From Cristatella mucedo (taxonomy: Eukaryota; Bryozoa; Phylactolaemata; Cristatellidae), in contig WPIO01000265.1 in the NCBI GenBank assembly GCA_009760855.2, forward strand, positions 62,001-126,000: DNA of 64,000 bases, given 5' to 3'. This document shows, piece after piece, positions 1 to 11,169 of this stretch; position 1 is the first letter of the stretch, and the number at the start of each line of letters is the position of its first letter. The translations under genes and the position numbers were made by a program. The notes under the pieces were generated by a model. It did no database searches. It saw nothing but the letters and a program-made list of their open reading frames with translations, and had not been told where the DNA came from.

Positions 1-1149
1 AGCAACAGCCAAGGCAGCCAGAGCAGCGATTCTGAGTGGCGCACGCAACGTAAGGGTCAGGGCGCTGGCGCCTGCGCAAGGTCGCTTGCCGGAACAGCGC
101 TCAGCGATTCCATTTGCGCAATCGAGGTCAGCTCGCTCTTCCGCGAAAGGTCGCGCCGATCCGGATCCGGAACCGCAAGTGCAACTTCAAAGTGCGGCAG
201 TGCTATAGCGCTCTCACAGCACGAGGTCGTCGAAATCTTCGGAAGTCCTCATGTGCAACCTCAAATGAAACAGCACGCTCAGTGGTTCCATTTCCCATGC
301 CAAAGTGAGCGCTGAAAGTGAAAGTGAAGTGAAACTGATACCTGTCTTTAAACGAAGAAAACGAGCATACCAGATCCCGGATCCGTAGTTGGCTGGTCGA
401 CTAAGCTGCAGTGCAGTTTTATGGGCATGCTTTGTGCTGCCGAGTAAAGCATTGATTGTCTAGTTTGTTTTTAGTATAGGAAGGCAGGGTAATTCAGCAC
501 CTGGGCAGCCAGCTGGACTACAGGCAAGGGTGAGGAACGGTAGTGACAATACCAAGCTATAGCTTTGTTGGGCCAATCAGTTGCTCACTCTTTTGGTGGC
601 TTTGAACGTGCTCAAAAAAGATGGAAACAGTCTCGAGAGTTAAAAGGATTCAAACGGAAAGTATGTCACGCCTAACCTAAATTGTGAGCTCTTTCAAAGC
701 AGCCTTGGTCTGACGTAAGCTGTTTGCACCACTCGTGCCCCACTTGGCACAGCAGCCCAAACCCTTTGCTCGGCAGTGGTCTAATGCCGCTCCAAGCGTC
801 ACCCTTCTCGGTTAGGGTACACCACTGTCGTGGCTCAGCAAAGTCGAAGTCGTTCCGAAATCGTCGGAAACACCTTTTGCCTGCATGGAGTACATTCGAA
901 CTATTCTGGAAGTTTTTTTGTTACTGTTTACTGGTAATAGTAGTGGTAGTGTATTCTATGGTGCACTTCCAGATTTGTGATACAAATGGCAAAAATACGC
1001 TTGCATATCACCTTCAGACAACTTAATTTTTTTTCTAGACACATTATGTAACATGATGTAATGCACCTCCATCTGTAACTATACAATGATCGAGCGGGTA
1101 CTATGTATGATAGTTTCGAATATCGCACTCGCAGCCTATTCAGCTTACG

Positions 1150-1290
1150 ATACCCATTTGGTGCCGAAGTCGTGGGCTCGAATACTGCAGTGGGCTTTCA
1201 TTGAGTGTCATTACAAGTGGTAGTGATAGCCGTAAAGGCTCTTCCATCCGTATACAAAATTGGCTATCAAATTACCCGATATTTATGTAT
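1150..1290 (+). mobile_element. tRNA-derived SINE remnant (unit 1)
   Basis: Contains a degenerate B box (GGGCTCGAATACTGC) followed by the family body GTGATAGCCGTAAAGGCTC and a 3' part ending in T-rich sequence. The A-box part is damaged. The same element occurs at about 15082-15213, 29632-29768 and 44129-44265. In unit 2 the sequence just upstream is deleted. Confidence 0.75.
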
Positions 1291-1474
1291 TTATTTATTT
1301 GGTAGCTAACAGACTTCGTCTCACACAAAAAAGACAAAGAAGAAGTGAGAAGCATAGCATAGTCAGGAGAGCAGTTGAGGTATTGAGTAGTATGCAAATG
1401 GCAGCTCAGGACTGCTGGAAAGGATCTGCCATAGTCGGCAGCAGGAGAGTAGCCGTTGTTGCCTAAGAATAATG

Positions 1475-1960
1475 AGAAATAGTGCCACAGTCTAGGACCA
1501 TCGGAGCTTTCTGTTACCAACGATCGTTAAGCAGAAGAATTGAACGGCTAAGTTATTGCCCATACAAGACGTGAGTGCACGACGGGGCTGAAATTTGTGG
1601 AGCAGTTCATCTAGGTATGGAAGAGGCAAGTAGTGGCATGCCTTGTGGGTCATCGTAAGTACTTTACTCTGCATCCACCGTCGATCAACCAGCAGCCATT
1701 GTAGCTCTTTTAGCCAAATAGACAAGCGCTCAAACCTCTGGGACTTGAAAAATAGCCTTGCAGCCATATTCATGACCACCTGCAGTGGCCTGGGTGCTTT
1801 TTTGGTAGCCCGGCCAAACGATAATTACAACAATCAAGCCGAGGCTGAACTAAGAAGTGAGTTAAATTGTTTGCAAGCTGCTTCGGGAGTCAGCTCATAA
1901 TCTTAGATAGGGATCAGATGTGATAGGTAGCTGTAGAAGCAGTTTTAATAAGGAGGCTTG
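1475..1960 (-). pseudogene. L2/CR1-type LINE reverse transcriptase C-terminal fragment (unit 1)
   Basis: On the minus strand the frame contains AARLFFKSQRF, LKELQWL and LTMTHKACHYL, the layout of the conserved region after the palm domain in L2/CR1 LINE polymerases (AARL...PLL.ELHWLPV...K.LTYKA.HGLAP.YL). Just upstream (minus strand) a second frame gives LDCCNYRLAGLPKK, the RLDYCN..L.GLPKK motif that precedes it. The pieces are separated by stops and frameshifts, and the catalytic palm is absent, so this is a dead 5'-truncated copy. The same insertion is present in all five units, hence older than the array. Confidence 0.85.
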
Positions 1961-2139
1961 CAAAGTTTGCATTGCCGGTATTACATTTGCCTTACAGGAA
2001 GAATGAACAAGCATAACAAAGTTAGAGGTGACGTGCACAGGATCAGTGTAAAAATGGTTAGCCGCAGCATGCACAGTCTCAGTGAGCATAGGCGAACAAT
2101 GGTTGTTTCACATAGATCAACAAAAATAGTGTGACCAAT

Positions 2140-2222
2140 ACTAATAATAATACTCTTGATAAAGCGCCCTCAGACAACTCAATCTCTATCTAGGCGCTTT
2201 ACATTTGCTGCAAAGAAAATAG
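2140..2222 (-). mobile_element. L2 3' tail (unit 1)
   Basis: Reverse complement of the tail shared by all L2 pieces here: TTTGCTGCAAA, TAAAGCGCCTAGA, GATTGAG, GGGCGCTTTATCAAG, then ATTATTAT. Present in units 1-4 (16097-16175, 30648-30727, 45145-45228) but missing at the matching place in unit 5 (about 58240-58280), so it arrived after unit 5 split off or was lost there. Confidence 0.8.
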
Positions 2223-2237
2223 GTGGCCCCCATAAAG

Positions 2238-2485
2238 CCAAGGTCTTCTTGTATTGTAAATGTCGGCAGGTCAGTTAAGGTCGTGCTGTGAGTTTGGAGT
2301 GAGTATCAGGCTTTTTGAGCATTGAAAATACAGGCGCCGTCTAGTTCGGTTGAAATGCTTCAAATGCTGTTGTAATCCGGTTTGCATAATGCGTTGAATG
2401 GTGGCTTTGGAATTGGATCAAGTCACAAACGTTTGACTACTATATGTAGGTTTTGTTGTTTTGAACTCAATGAACGAATCCAAGA
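2238..2485 (-). pseudogene. Degenerate LINE C-terminus (unit 1)
   Basis: Matches the better-preserved unit-5 copy at 58262-58535, which encodes a KAWNSIPTDV motif. In unit 1 the frame is broken and would not be recognised alone. Copies lie at about 16195-16445, 30745-30990 and 45262-45500. Confidence 0.55.
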
Positions 2486-3053
2486 TATTTTCGTGCGGAA
2501 ATAAAACAAAAGTACTAGCGACTGAGAAAACTAGCTGATGAAAACGATCAATCGAAAAAGAAAAGCCAGACTGATGACCATTCGGTACTGTCTATTGTCG
2601 ACTTCCGCTCCTCCATTTAGTCAGGAGAACGCTCCGACCTGAAGCACTCTCACCAAGCCACGTTTCTAGTTAAGCAAACGTAACGCCCTCGATGAGGTCG
2701 GGCCTAGTTGTATACGCCTTTACAAACCGACGGTGTCGTCCCAAAACCCTTCCCTCAGGACTCTCGTTCAAACGTGATTCTAAATGCTTTATGTTAATGC
2801 TAAAGTGTTCCCCGCGATTTCATCTTTCAGATACATCTCTAGGATAAGGAATCACTAGGCAACAACATGCTGCAAGGCAACCTGCAGCCGACTTGGATCA
2901 AACACAGACGACAGCAAAGCATGCATAACTCTAACATAATATGGGGAACAGTCTCATATGTGTTAGCGTCAACAAACCACTTAACAGCTTACCACGGAAT
3001 CTGAAGGTTTATCGAAAAGCTATGCACCATCATTTGGATGAGGGCCGCCGGCC

Positions 3054-3377
3054 TTAAGATTGGCTGTCCGTCGTCTGCTGGAGCAGAGGTGATGCGAGAC
3101 CAGCCTGAATTCCACGCCAGTCAAACGTCAGTGTATTTGAAGGGTAACTTTCGAGCTCACAAACCCGAGATTGTGCCAGGCACGACGATCGACGACTAGG
3201 TCGTAGTTTCGACGGCCCACGAGCTTCAATCCGCTGGCGCTGGACCGCGGCAATTAGCATGGGGAGACTACTCAGCCTATCTGACTTGTGCCTTCCAGCA
3301 ATTTCACCTGCATATCCTAAAACTAGGTTCACACCGTTGGCTTTATCTCGGCTTTTCACAAATTCTGATTTGGTCAT
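3054..3377 (-). CDS. Hypothetical 107-aa frame (unit 1)
   Basis: ATG-started open frame of 107 codons on the minus strand, beginning MTKSEFVKSRDKANGV. No domain is recognised. It is open and full length in units 1, 2 and 3, but broken in unit 4 and has early stops in unit 5, whose reading starts MTKAGYMQS then stop. Being open in three near-identical recent copies is weak evidence, because those copies share one ancestor. It could be a chance frame or one exon of an unknown gene. No signal peptide or membrane segment is evident; it is rich in R, S and L. Confidence 0.25.
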   Translation of the reverse strand: MTKSEFVKSRDKANGVNLVLGYAGEIAGRHKSDRLSSLPMLIAAVQRQRIEARGPSKLRPSRRSSCLAQSRVCELESYPSNTLTFDWRGIQAGLASPLLQQTTDSQS

Positions 3378-3627
3378 TTCTCTTCAAGGAATTTTACGCG
3401 GTCAGTTTGTCATCTGTACGTCTTCCTGCTAGAGTCCTATTTGCTGCGACCGAGGAGTGCTTGCTGGATTTTTCGGGCAATATAGCTGCAATGGCCGGCT
3501 GCAGTGCATTTCTGCCAGTGAACACTGGTAGGAGTTCCCTGCAGTTTCTATGTTTGGTTTAAACTTGCAAAGAAGATGCGAAAAAGCTTAGAATCGATAT
3601 TACCCAAAAATCGAGCGTCTACTGTCT

Positions 3628-4226
3628 GTCGTGAGCATAGCAGTTGCCACATTACTCCACTTCTCGCCGACCTGCACTGGCTACCAGTCATGCAACTGAT
3701 TACCTTCAAGGTTTTGTCGCTCACTTTTAGGTCATTTCATTCTGTGGATCCAGCATATCTCTCAGATATACTCCCCCATCAGGCCAAGCATCGTACCACC
3801 AGCCAGCTTTTTGGAATCCAACAGTCTACAAATACCTCATACAAACCTCAAATCCTTTGGAGACCGTGCATTTAGTTCGTATGCTCACAAAGCCTGGAAC
3901 TCCCTCCCGACTTGCCTCAGAACAACCCCTGACTTGAACACATTTAAAAGGAATTTAAAAACACCTATTTAGGACAGCATTTAGTGGGCCCCTGTGATGT
4001 GTCCTTAATGTACTCATGGCTGCTGACACTGTACAGGCTGCCACAAACCACGTTTGCATGCCGACCCTGTGCATGTCACCCCCTAACCATATTATTCATT
4101 TTGTTTGTTTTTCAAGCATGATATTACTCACCATTCAATCGCGTTTCCCTTTGCAACAAATGCAAAGCGCCTAGAGAGAGATTGAGTTCTCTGACGGCGC
4201 TTTATCAAGTGCATTATTATTATTAT
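3628..4226 (+). mobile_element. L2 LINE 3' end insertion (unit 1)
   Basis: 5'-truncated L2 on the plus strand, about 600 bp. It encodes ITPLLADLHWLPVMQLITFK, then VDPAYLSDILP and, in a shifted frame, HKAWNSLPTCLRTTPDLNTF. A 3' untranslated region follows, ending in the diagnostic tail AAAGCGCCTAGAGAGAGATT...CTTTATCAAGTGC and (ATT)n at 4213-4226. Units 4 and 5 carry the uninterrupted target sequence (46800-46850 and 59815-59860), so the insertion happened in the common ancestor of units 1-3. Frameshifts and absence of the palm make it inactive. Confidence 0.9.
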
Positions 4227-4497
4227 CAATCTCACCGTTAATAATCGAGGGTAGCTGCAATGTGCTACGATCTTTGAGACTTTTTATGTGGATCATGTAC
4301 ATAAGCACTTTGGGAAACTGCTGATTTTGGTGCCAGCTTTAGTGACGGCGACTTCGAAATACACATGAGAGGCCAGTGTGGACGCTACGATTTGTGCTTA
4401 ACTGTTCAGCAGGACAGGAGTCGTTGCAGAGTGTTTTGCCGTGCTTGCAGATATGCTCACATTGCAGAGGAAGAATTGCCGAGCTCGCCTGAGGTAC

Positions 4498-6500
<2,003 letters not shown>

Positions 6501-6504
6501 TCAA

Positions 6505-6760
6505 ACATGTGCCCATAGTTGTCTACAACTGGTGAACAACTCAGCAGCGCGGCTGGTGTGCCTGCAGAAGCATCGCTACTACATTGCACCACTTCTGCCT
6601 GAACTTAACTGGCTACCTATTAATCATCAAATCTACTACAAGAGGCTCATCTAATCTCCTGGCTCCTTCGAAGTGCTTACACACAATCGGCTCCACGGCT
6701 CCAGTCGCCATGCCATTCCACGCACAAAATTGGTGCCCAAGCATTGGGCACAGTCTGTGG
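6505..6760 (+). pseudogene. CR1/L2-type LINE fragment (unit 1)
   Basis: The plus-strand frame reads NNSAARLVCLQKHRYYIAPL followed by LPELNWLPINHQIYYKRLI and a stop, the standard AARLV...HIAPLL.ELHWLPI.QRI.YK pattern of the LINE polymerase C-terminus. It is a different, older copy from the other LINE pieces and has no 3' tail here. Weaker similarity continues to about 6760 (HAIPRTKLVP). Shared by units 1-4; unit 5 is truncated before it. Confidence 0.8.
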
Positions 6761-7900
6761 TAAACTGGACTGCCGTGCTAGGCCTGTGTCCTTCCTGAAT
6801 GAAAAGTTCGGGGTTGGGCACAGCAGAATATCCCTAGATCGTGCTGCCTAGGCAGAACACAGGTTTGTCCAGAAGCTATCACATTACCTCAAAGCAAAAC
6901 GATGCACTCCCAGTCCTACGGCTGAAAGGCTGTCATTGCTACATAGCTCTTGTTGAATTGCACTACGTATGTGTCTAGAACAGGCGAGGCATTAAGGGTG
7001 ACATTATTATGACCACATTCAACTTCATGCTAGCCAACTCTTCAACTGCCGAGGACAGATCCTCAGTTGTAGCTAACCCAGCAGCAGCCTTGCAGCTGCT
7101 AGATGCCACTTTATACATACCTCAGTGGGATTAGATAATGCATCCTATCTAATAAACAGGGGCTACCGATCTAGAGTGCAGTGATCCTGCTCAGCTATAC
7201 TGCACTAGCACAAAGTCAACACACGAAGGCAGGGCAAGCCGTGCAAACCTGCTTGCAGACGTGACGAAAGTGCCAGAGTCAACGCCTCGGGGCCTCCACT
7301 TCATCACGTACTGCTGAGATCTGCGGACTTCCGCTCACTGGGTCACTGGGTGCCCCTGAAGCAGACAGATGCCAGATGCAAGTTAGGCAGGTACAAACAG
7401 AGAAGTGTGTCAATTCTCAAGTAAAGAGCTAATGTTGAAGCCACACACAGCAGCTGCATAGCAAACAGGAGAGAGCAACCGATCCAGTTCCAACTGTCGA
7501 CATTCTTAATCCCCTAGCCCGGTTTAACCACATATCAGTTTGTGGGCAAATACTGTCTCTGTTATCCCATGCATGTACGAACGTCGTTTGCCACGAAAGC
7601 CACGCACCGAACAAACCCAGTTCAAATTTCCGAGTTCAAATGTTTTTTAGCCATGCTCATTGAATGAAGAGAAGAATGATGTGTAGTGGTGCCCGGAAGC
7701 CGGCCATTCCTGCTATTCGTGGCCATGCCATATGCACAATAAATCCTCGGAGCTGTTTCGACGAACACGTGTCACTTACTTGTGCACAGCCCACAATATT
7801 CAGCAACCTTTCTGCATTTCTATCATCTTGAGGCATACATTCCATAGGCTATAAACTGCAGCACTCATGGCAGTTTAGGACGGCATTACCGTCTCTGCTA
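6760..7900. other. Unrecognised spacer (units 1-4)
   Basis: No gene or element is recognised. Short minus-strand frames (7429-7614, 7657-7845) recur unchanged in units 2 and 3 but have no known motif and are broken in unit 4 by an L2 insertion. Copies are about 20712-21850, 35232-36370 and 49330-51020 (the last including the private L2 at 50004-50668). Confidence 0.55.
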
Positions 7901-8427
7901 TACATGAGATGACAGAGAGGATATTTGCCCTCTAGCTGATATAGCATTGAACAGAGATTGGTGATTACTGGCAAGCAGTGGTGATAGCCGTAAGAGATCT
8001 TCTGTTGCTATACAAAAGAGGCTGTTGAATCAGTTGTTCTTTTTTCACAATATCAAAAATGTACAAGTGTTTCCACAAGGTGCCTTATCACAGCAGAGGC
8101 AAGTAGCCCACAGTTCACTGACGAGAGGAATGGTTGTCAACACGGCTTGTAATGGTTGTCAACACAGCTGTCCAATATAAAACTGTGTACTGCAGAACTC
8201 AAACCCATGGCCTGGGTCGTGAAGTGAGAGCACCATACCCGTGCAATGCGACCCAAGACGCAGCTCTGAATGTGCCGGATGCAAGCTAGGTGAAAGCTGC
8301 CAAAGAAATTAATCAGGCTCCATTATCAGAGGGGCATGACTTGACTACTACTTTCACGATGCATGCACTCTGCCCACATCTAAACTGGTAAAGCAGGGCA
8401 CCCTCCTGCTGATGCCACCTTTGGTTT

Positions 8428-8560
8428 TGCCTAGTGGTTAAAGTGCTCAACTTTGAGGACCGAGGTCGTGGGCTAAGGGCGACCTGCAGCGAATGTGAGG
8501 AATAGGTGAGTTACCTGTATAGAGACTAGGTACTCTTAGGGGGTTTGAAAAAATGAATTA
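8428..8560 (+). mobile_element. Second tRNA-derived SINE family (unit 1, alpha)
   Basis: Head TGCCTAGTGGTTAAAGTGCT resembles a tRNA A box (compare GCCTAGTGGTTAAGG), and GAGGTCGTGGGCTAAGG is a decayed B box. The body GACTAGGTACTCTTAGG leads into the (TG)n tract. It differs in body from the other SINE. Copies are 22371-22504, 36898-37031 and 51700-51836; the beta modules keep only the 3' part (about 10160-10248). Confidence 0.65.
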
Positions 8561-8692
8561 TGTGCGTGTGTGTGCTTCAGTGTGTGTGCGTGCTTTAGTG
8601 TGTGTGTGTTTCAGTGTGTGTGTGTGTCTAGCTGTCTCTCTGTCTGTGTGTGTGTGCGCGCGTGTGCGTGTGTGTGTGTGTGTGAGTACGTG
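8561..8692. repeat. Compound (TG)n tract (unit 1, alpha)
   Basis: About 130 bp of TG with CTTCAG, CTTTAG and CTCTCTGTCTG interruptions. Copies are 22505-22640 and 37032-37163. Confidence 0.95.
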
Positions 8693-8794
8693 TAAACCCT
8701 AGAGATGACTTTCAGAAGCATATTTATGACATTCATCGTAGTCTAATAATGAAGAGGTATTGTTTCTTGAGCATGCTTCCATTAACCATCCGAT

Positions 8795-8880
8795 CGTGCT
8801 TCCTTTGTAGACAAAGTAAAAGTGCCTAAAACAATATTGAGTTATCTGGGGTGCAATATTAAATGCATTATTATCATTAG
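8795..8880 (+). mobile_element. L2 tail (unit 1, alpha)
   Basis: CTTCCTTTGTAGACAAAGT, AAAGTGCCTAAA, ATTGAGTTATCTGGGG and ATGCATTATTATCATT follow the L2 tail order, decayed. It lies immediately downstream (minus strand) of the zinc-finger part of the frame. Confidence 0.72.
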
Positions 8881-9099
8881 TGGGATAAACAGCAATATAG
8901 CAAGGTTACTACATACGACATGTGGTGATACAATACCTAGCTGCACCTGTTTCGACGTCCTAAATGAGCCGGTGAGTTGGCACAGCATACGATATTCAGG
9001 CTTATGCATTAGAATGTGTACGACCTTTGAGGAAGCATCGTCAAACTGCTGGCCACAGTGATTGCACTCGTGGACCTGGACGTCGGTAGTACTGGCCAT
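8842..9099 (-). CDS. C2H2 zinc-finger micro-frame, alpha copy (unit 1)
   Basis: 85 codons on the minus strand. The start is the ATG at 9097-9099 within ACCACCATGG, a near-ideal animal start context. Residues about 10-33 form one canonical C2H2 finger (HECNHCGQQF...VVHILMHK; C-X2-C, 12 residues, H-X3-H). A conserved LCQLTGS segment and a hydrophobic stretch (AILLFIPLMIIMHLIL) follow. The C-terminus reads into antisense L2 tail. The upstream sequence is also open in frame (QTVQWYLSNFLVAATT), so the true start could lie further up or an exon boundary may exist. Fingers of this form bind zinc and often nucleic acid; a lone finger need not. Expression is unknown. Confidence 0.45.
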   Translation of the reverse strand: MASTTDVQVHECNHCGQQFDDASSKVVHILMHKPEYRMLCQLTGSFRTSKQVQLGIVSPHVVCSNLAILLFIPLMIIMHLILHPR

Positions 9100-9571
9100 G
9101 GTGGTGCTGGATGTAGTGGCTGCAACCAGAAAGTTTGAGAGATACCATTGGACGGTCTACAGGCAAAGACAGAGCAACAGGTGAGCAGGGAGAGGACTGC
9201 TCAACTCCTTCCCCTATTCTGAGCCAAGCAGGCGAAACATGCTGAGGGCGGTCACGCAGACGGCTTTCTAACTGGGCGCCGGACACTCTGACAGACTGAA
9301 GCTGATCCATTGTTGAGCAGCACAGTTTTTTATGGTATCCCCAACACCTTTGCACCAGTGCTGAACAAGAACCTGCTACACCACACGGGAAGTCATTGGC
9401 CAAAGGAAAGAAATTTGCTGGCACTACCCTGCCATCAAGCAAATGGACCATATAAAAGTCAATCGAACCTGACAGGGTTTCATAAATACAAATAAATCTC
9501 TGCAAAATGTTTCTGATTGACGGAAATGGTAAAGCATGATGACACACCCAAAGCATGGGTGCAACCTTCGG

Positions 9572-9579
9572 TATATATA

Positions 9580-9632
<53 letters not shown>

Positions 9633-9658
9633 TGATATATATATATATATATATATAT
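9572..9658. repeat. (TA)n microsatellite (unit 1)
   Basis: About 87 bp of TA with small interruptions between the two modules. Translations of it (runs of Tyr-Ile) are meaningless. Copies are 23523-23603 and 38044-38099; absent from unit 4, where TATGCATAAGTCGG is continuous. Confidence 0.97.
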
Positions 9659-9723
9659 GCATGTGCACAAGTCGGTATTTGCCCACTAGCTAATATATCG
9701 TTAAACAGAGCTTGGGGATTACT

Positions 9724-9905
9724 GATAAGCCCTGACGGCTCACTAGGTAAGGTGGTTGCTTTTCACGACCTCTGTCCCGAAGGTCGTGGGTTCGAATCCA
9801 GTAATGGGTGACCCTTTATCGCCACTGCAAGCAGAGGTGATAGCCGTAAAGGCTCTTCTGTCGCTACACAAAAGACGCTGTTGAATCAACCAGTCTTTTT
9901 TCTGC
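9724..9905 (+). mobile_element. tRNA-derived SINE, near-complete copy (unit 1)
   Basis: Has a recognisable A-box region (ACGGCTCACTAGG, 9735-9747) and a perfect B box GGTTCGAATCC at 9789-9799, the internal RNA polymerase III promoter pair of a tRNA-like head. The body GTGATAGCCGTAAAGGCTC and a T-rich 3' end follow. About 180 bp. Best reference copies of the family are this one and 51080-51262. SINEs are non-autonomous; the partner LINE is not proven here. Confidence 0.88.
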
Positions 9906-10250
9906 TATCCCAAAAATGTACTAGTTTTTGCACACGGTGCATTAGCACAGCAGAGGCAAGTAGCTCATGGTTCACTGACCAGGGGCATGAATACAAGATC
10001 TGCAGCAAAACTAAAGATTAGTTCATCAAAATCCTGGTCTACAGAGTGCATAAGAGCAATTATGGCTGTCAACACAGCTGCTAAATAAAGAAATGCCTGC
10101 TGCAGAACTCAAACCCACAGCCTGGGTCTTGAAGTGAGAGCACCATACTCATGCAAATATGAGGTATACACGCAAATATGAGGGATAGATGAATCCCCAA
10201 GATACACTAGGTTCTCTTAGGTTGCTTAGAAAATGGATGATGTGCTAATG

Positions 10251-10255
10251 ATGTG

Positions 10256-10314
<59 letters not shown>
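10251..10314. repeat. (TG)n tract (unit 1, beta)
   Basis: Nearly pure TG, about 64 bp, ending in TGCGCGGCATG. Copies are 24196-24258 (unit 2) and 38692-38766 (unit 3). Unit 4 has about 30 bp at 51838-51867. Confidence 0.95.
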
Positions 10315-10316
<2 letters not shown>

Positions 10317-10361
10317 GCATGTGTGCAAACATAAAACCCTAAACATGACTTTCAGATGCAT

Positions 10362-10516
10362 AAAATCCTAGCTGCTTAAACAGCCTCTTTTTGCATAGCG
10401 ACAGAAGAGCCTTTACAGCAATCACCACCGCATGAAGTGGCAATAAAGGATGGCCCACCGCAAGAATAAAACCCACGACCTCGGGACCGATGTCATGAAA
10501 ACAACCGCCTTGACCC
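10362..10516 (-). mobile_element. Reverse-oriented SINE in the beta module (unit 1)
   Basis: Reverse complement of the first SINE family: 3' end TAGGATTT at the left, AGAGCCTTTACAGC body, decayed B box (AAAACCCACGACCTCGG) at the right. The alpha module and unit 4 have the uninterrupted site (TTCAGAAGCATATTTATGAC, about 8711-8730), so it inserted after the modules duplicated. Confidence 0.85.
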
Positions 10517-10577
10517 TCATCACAGCCTAATAATGGCCAGATGGTGTTTCTTGAGAATGGTACCAGGAACCATCCGA

Positions 10578-10660
10578 TCGTGCTTCCTTTGTATGTAAGG
10601 TGCCTAGAAAGAGATCGAGTTATCTGGGGGTGCTATATCAAATGCATTTATAAGTAGAAA
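10578..10660 (+). mobile_element. L2 tail (unit 1, beta)
   Basis: GCTTCCTTTGTATGTAAGG, GTGCCTAGAAAGAGATCGAG and AAATGCATTTATAAG match the L2 tail. The last 17 or so codons of the beta zinc-finger frame are read antisense from it. Copies are 24523-24600, 39031-39112 and 51990-52075. Confidence 0.75.
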
Positions 10661-10891
10661 GATAACTAGCATGATAGCAAGGTTACTACATACAATTTGT
10701 GGTGATACAATACCTAGCGGCACCTGCTGCGACGTCGACAATGAGCCAGTGAGTTGGCACAGCATACGGAAACTCCGCTTATGCATCAAAATGTGCATGA
10801 CCATCAAACTGGCATCCGCAAACCGCTGCCCACAGCGGTTGCACTCGTGGACCTGGCCGTCGGTATTACTGGGCACGGCAGTGCTGGACAT
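10604..10891 (-). CDS. C2H2 zinc-finger micro-frame, beta copy (unit 1)
   Basis: 95 codons, ATG at 10889-10891 in GCAGCCACCATGTCC, again a strong start context. One canonical finger lies at residues about 14-37 (HECNRCGQRF...VMHILMHK), followed by MLCQLTGSLSTSQQVPLGIV and a hydrophobic run (AIMLVIFLLINAF). The last residues (PPDNSISF) come from the reverse complement of an L2 tail. The protein is identical in units 1, 2 and 3. A TAG lies in frame upstream where the alpha and unit-4 copies are open. It could be an exon of a larger gene, a remnant of an unknown transposon protein, or a chance survivor. Confidence 0.5.
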   Translation of the reverse strand: MSSTAVPSNTDGQVHECNRCGQRFADASLMVMHILMHKRSFRMLCQLTGSLSTSQQVPLGIVSPQIVCSNLAIMLVIFLLINAFDIAPPDNSISF

Positions 10892-11169
10892 GGTGGCTGC
10901 AACCAGAAAGCAAGCGAGATGCTATTGGGCGGTCTGCAGGCACAGACAGGGCAACGGCAGATCAGGGAAAGCTCTGCTCAACTGCTTCCCCTATTCCCAA
11001 GGAAAAATAGAGCAGGCACTACACCGCCATCAAGCAAATAGATCATTTAAAAGTCAATCGAGTCTCACAGGGTTTTATAAATACAAACAAATCTCTACAA
11101 GATGCTTCCGATCGGCAGAAACGCTAAAGCATTACGACACACTTATAGCACGGGTGCACCGTGTATAGC

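Larger units (their letters stand above)
7900..9650. repeat. Zinc-finger module, first copy (alpha), unit 1
   Basis: About 1.75 kb, paralogous to the module that follows at 9650-11100. Both begin in sequence like TATTTGCCC(A/T)CTAGCTGATAT, then a SINE body, the spacer with AACACAGCTG, a second SINE, (TG)n, an L2 tail and an antisense C2H2 frame. In this copy the SINE head (A and B boxes) is deleted and only the body from about 7975 remains. Unit 4 has a single module in place of two, so the doubling belongs to the units 1-3 lineage. Confidence 0.8.
9650..11100. repeat. Zinc-finger module, second copy (beta), unit 1
   Basis: Paralogue of the alpha module. It keeps a complete SINE at its start and has an extra reverse-oriented SINE at 10362-10516 that the alpha and unit-4 modules lack. 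In unit 1 about 180 bp upstream of the zinc-finger frame (minus strand) is deleted relative to units 2 and 3. Confidence 0.8.

Noticed and set aside
8561-8692. TG and TA tracts as regulatory DNA
   Set aside because: They vary in length between units, and nothing nearby supports a promoter or enhancer beyond simple repeat sequence.
9041-9670. A 209-codon minus-strand frame beginning with Tyr-Ile repeats
   Set aside because: The start is translated (TA)n and the rest overlaps the zinc-finger frame in another phase. It is broken or cut short in the other units.
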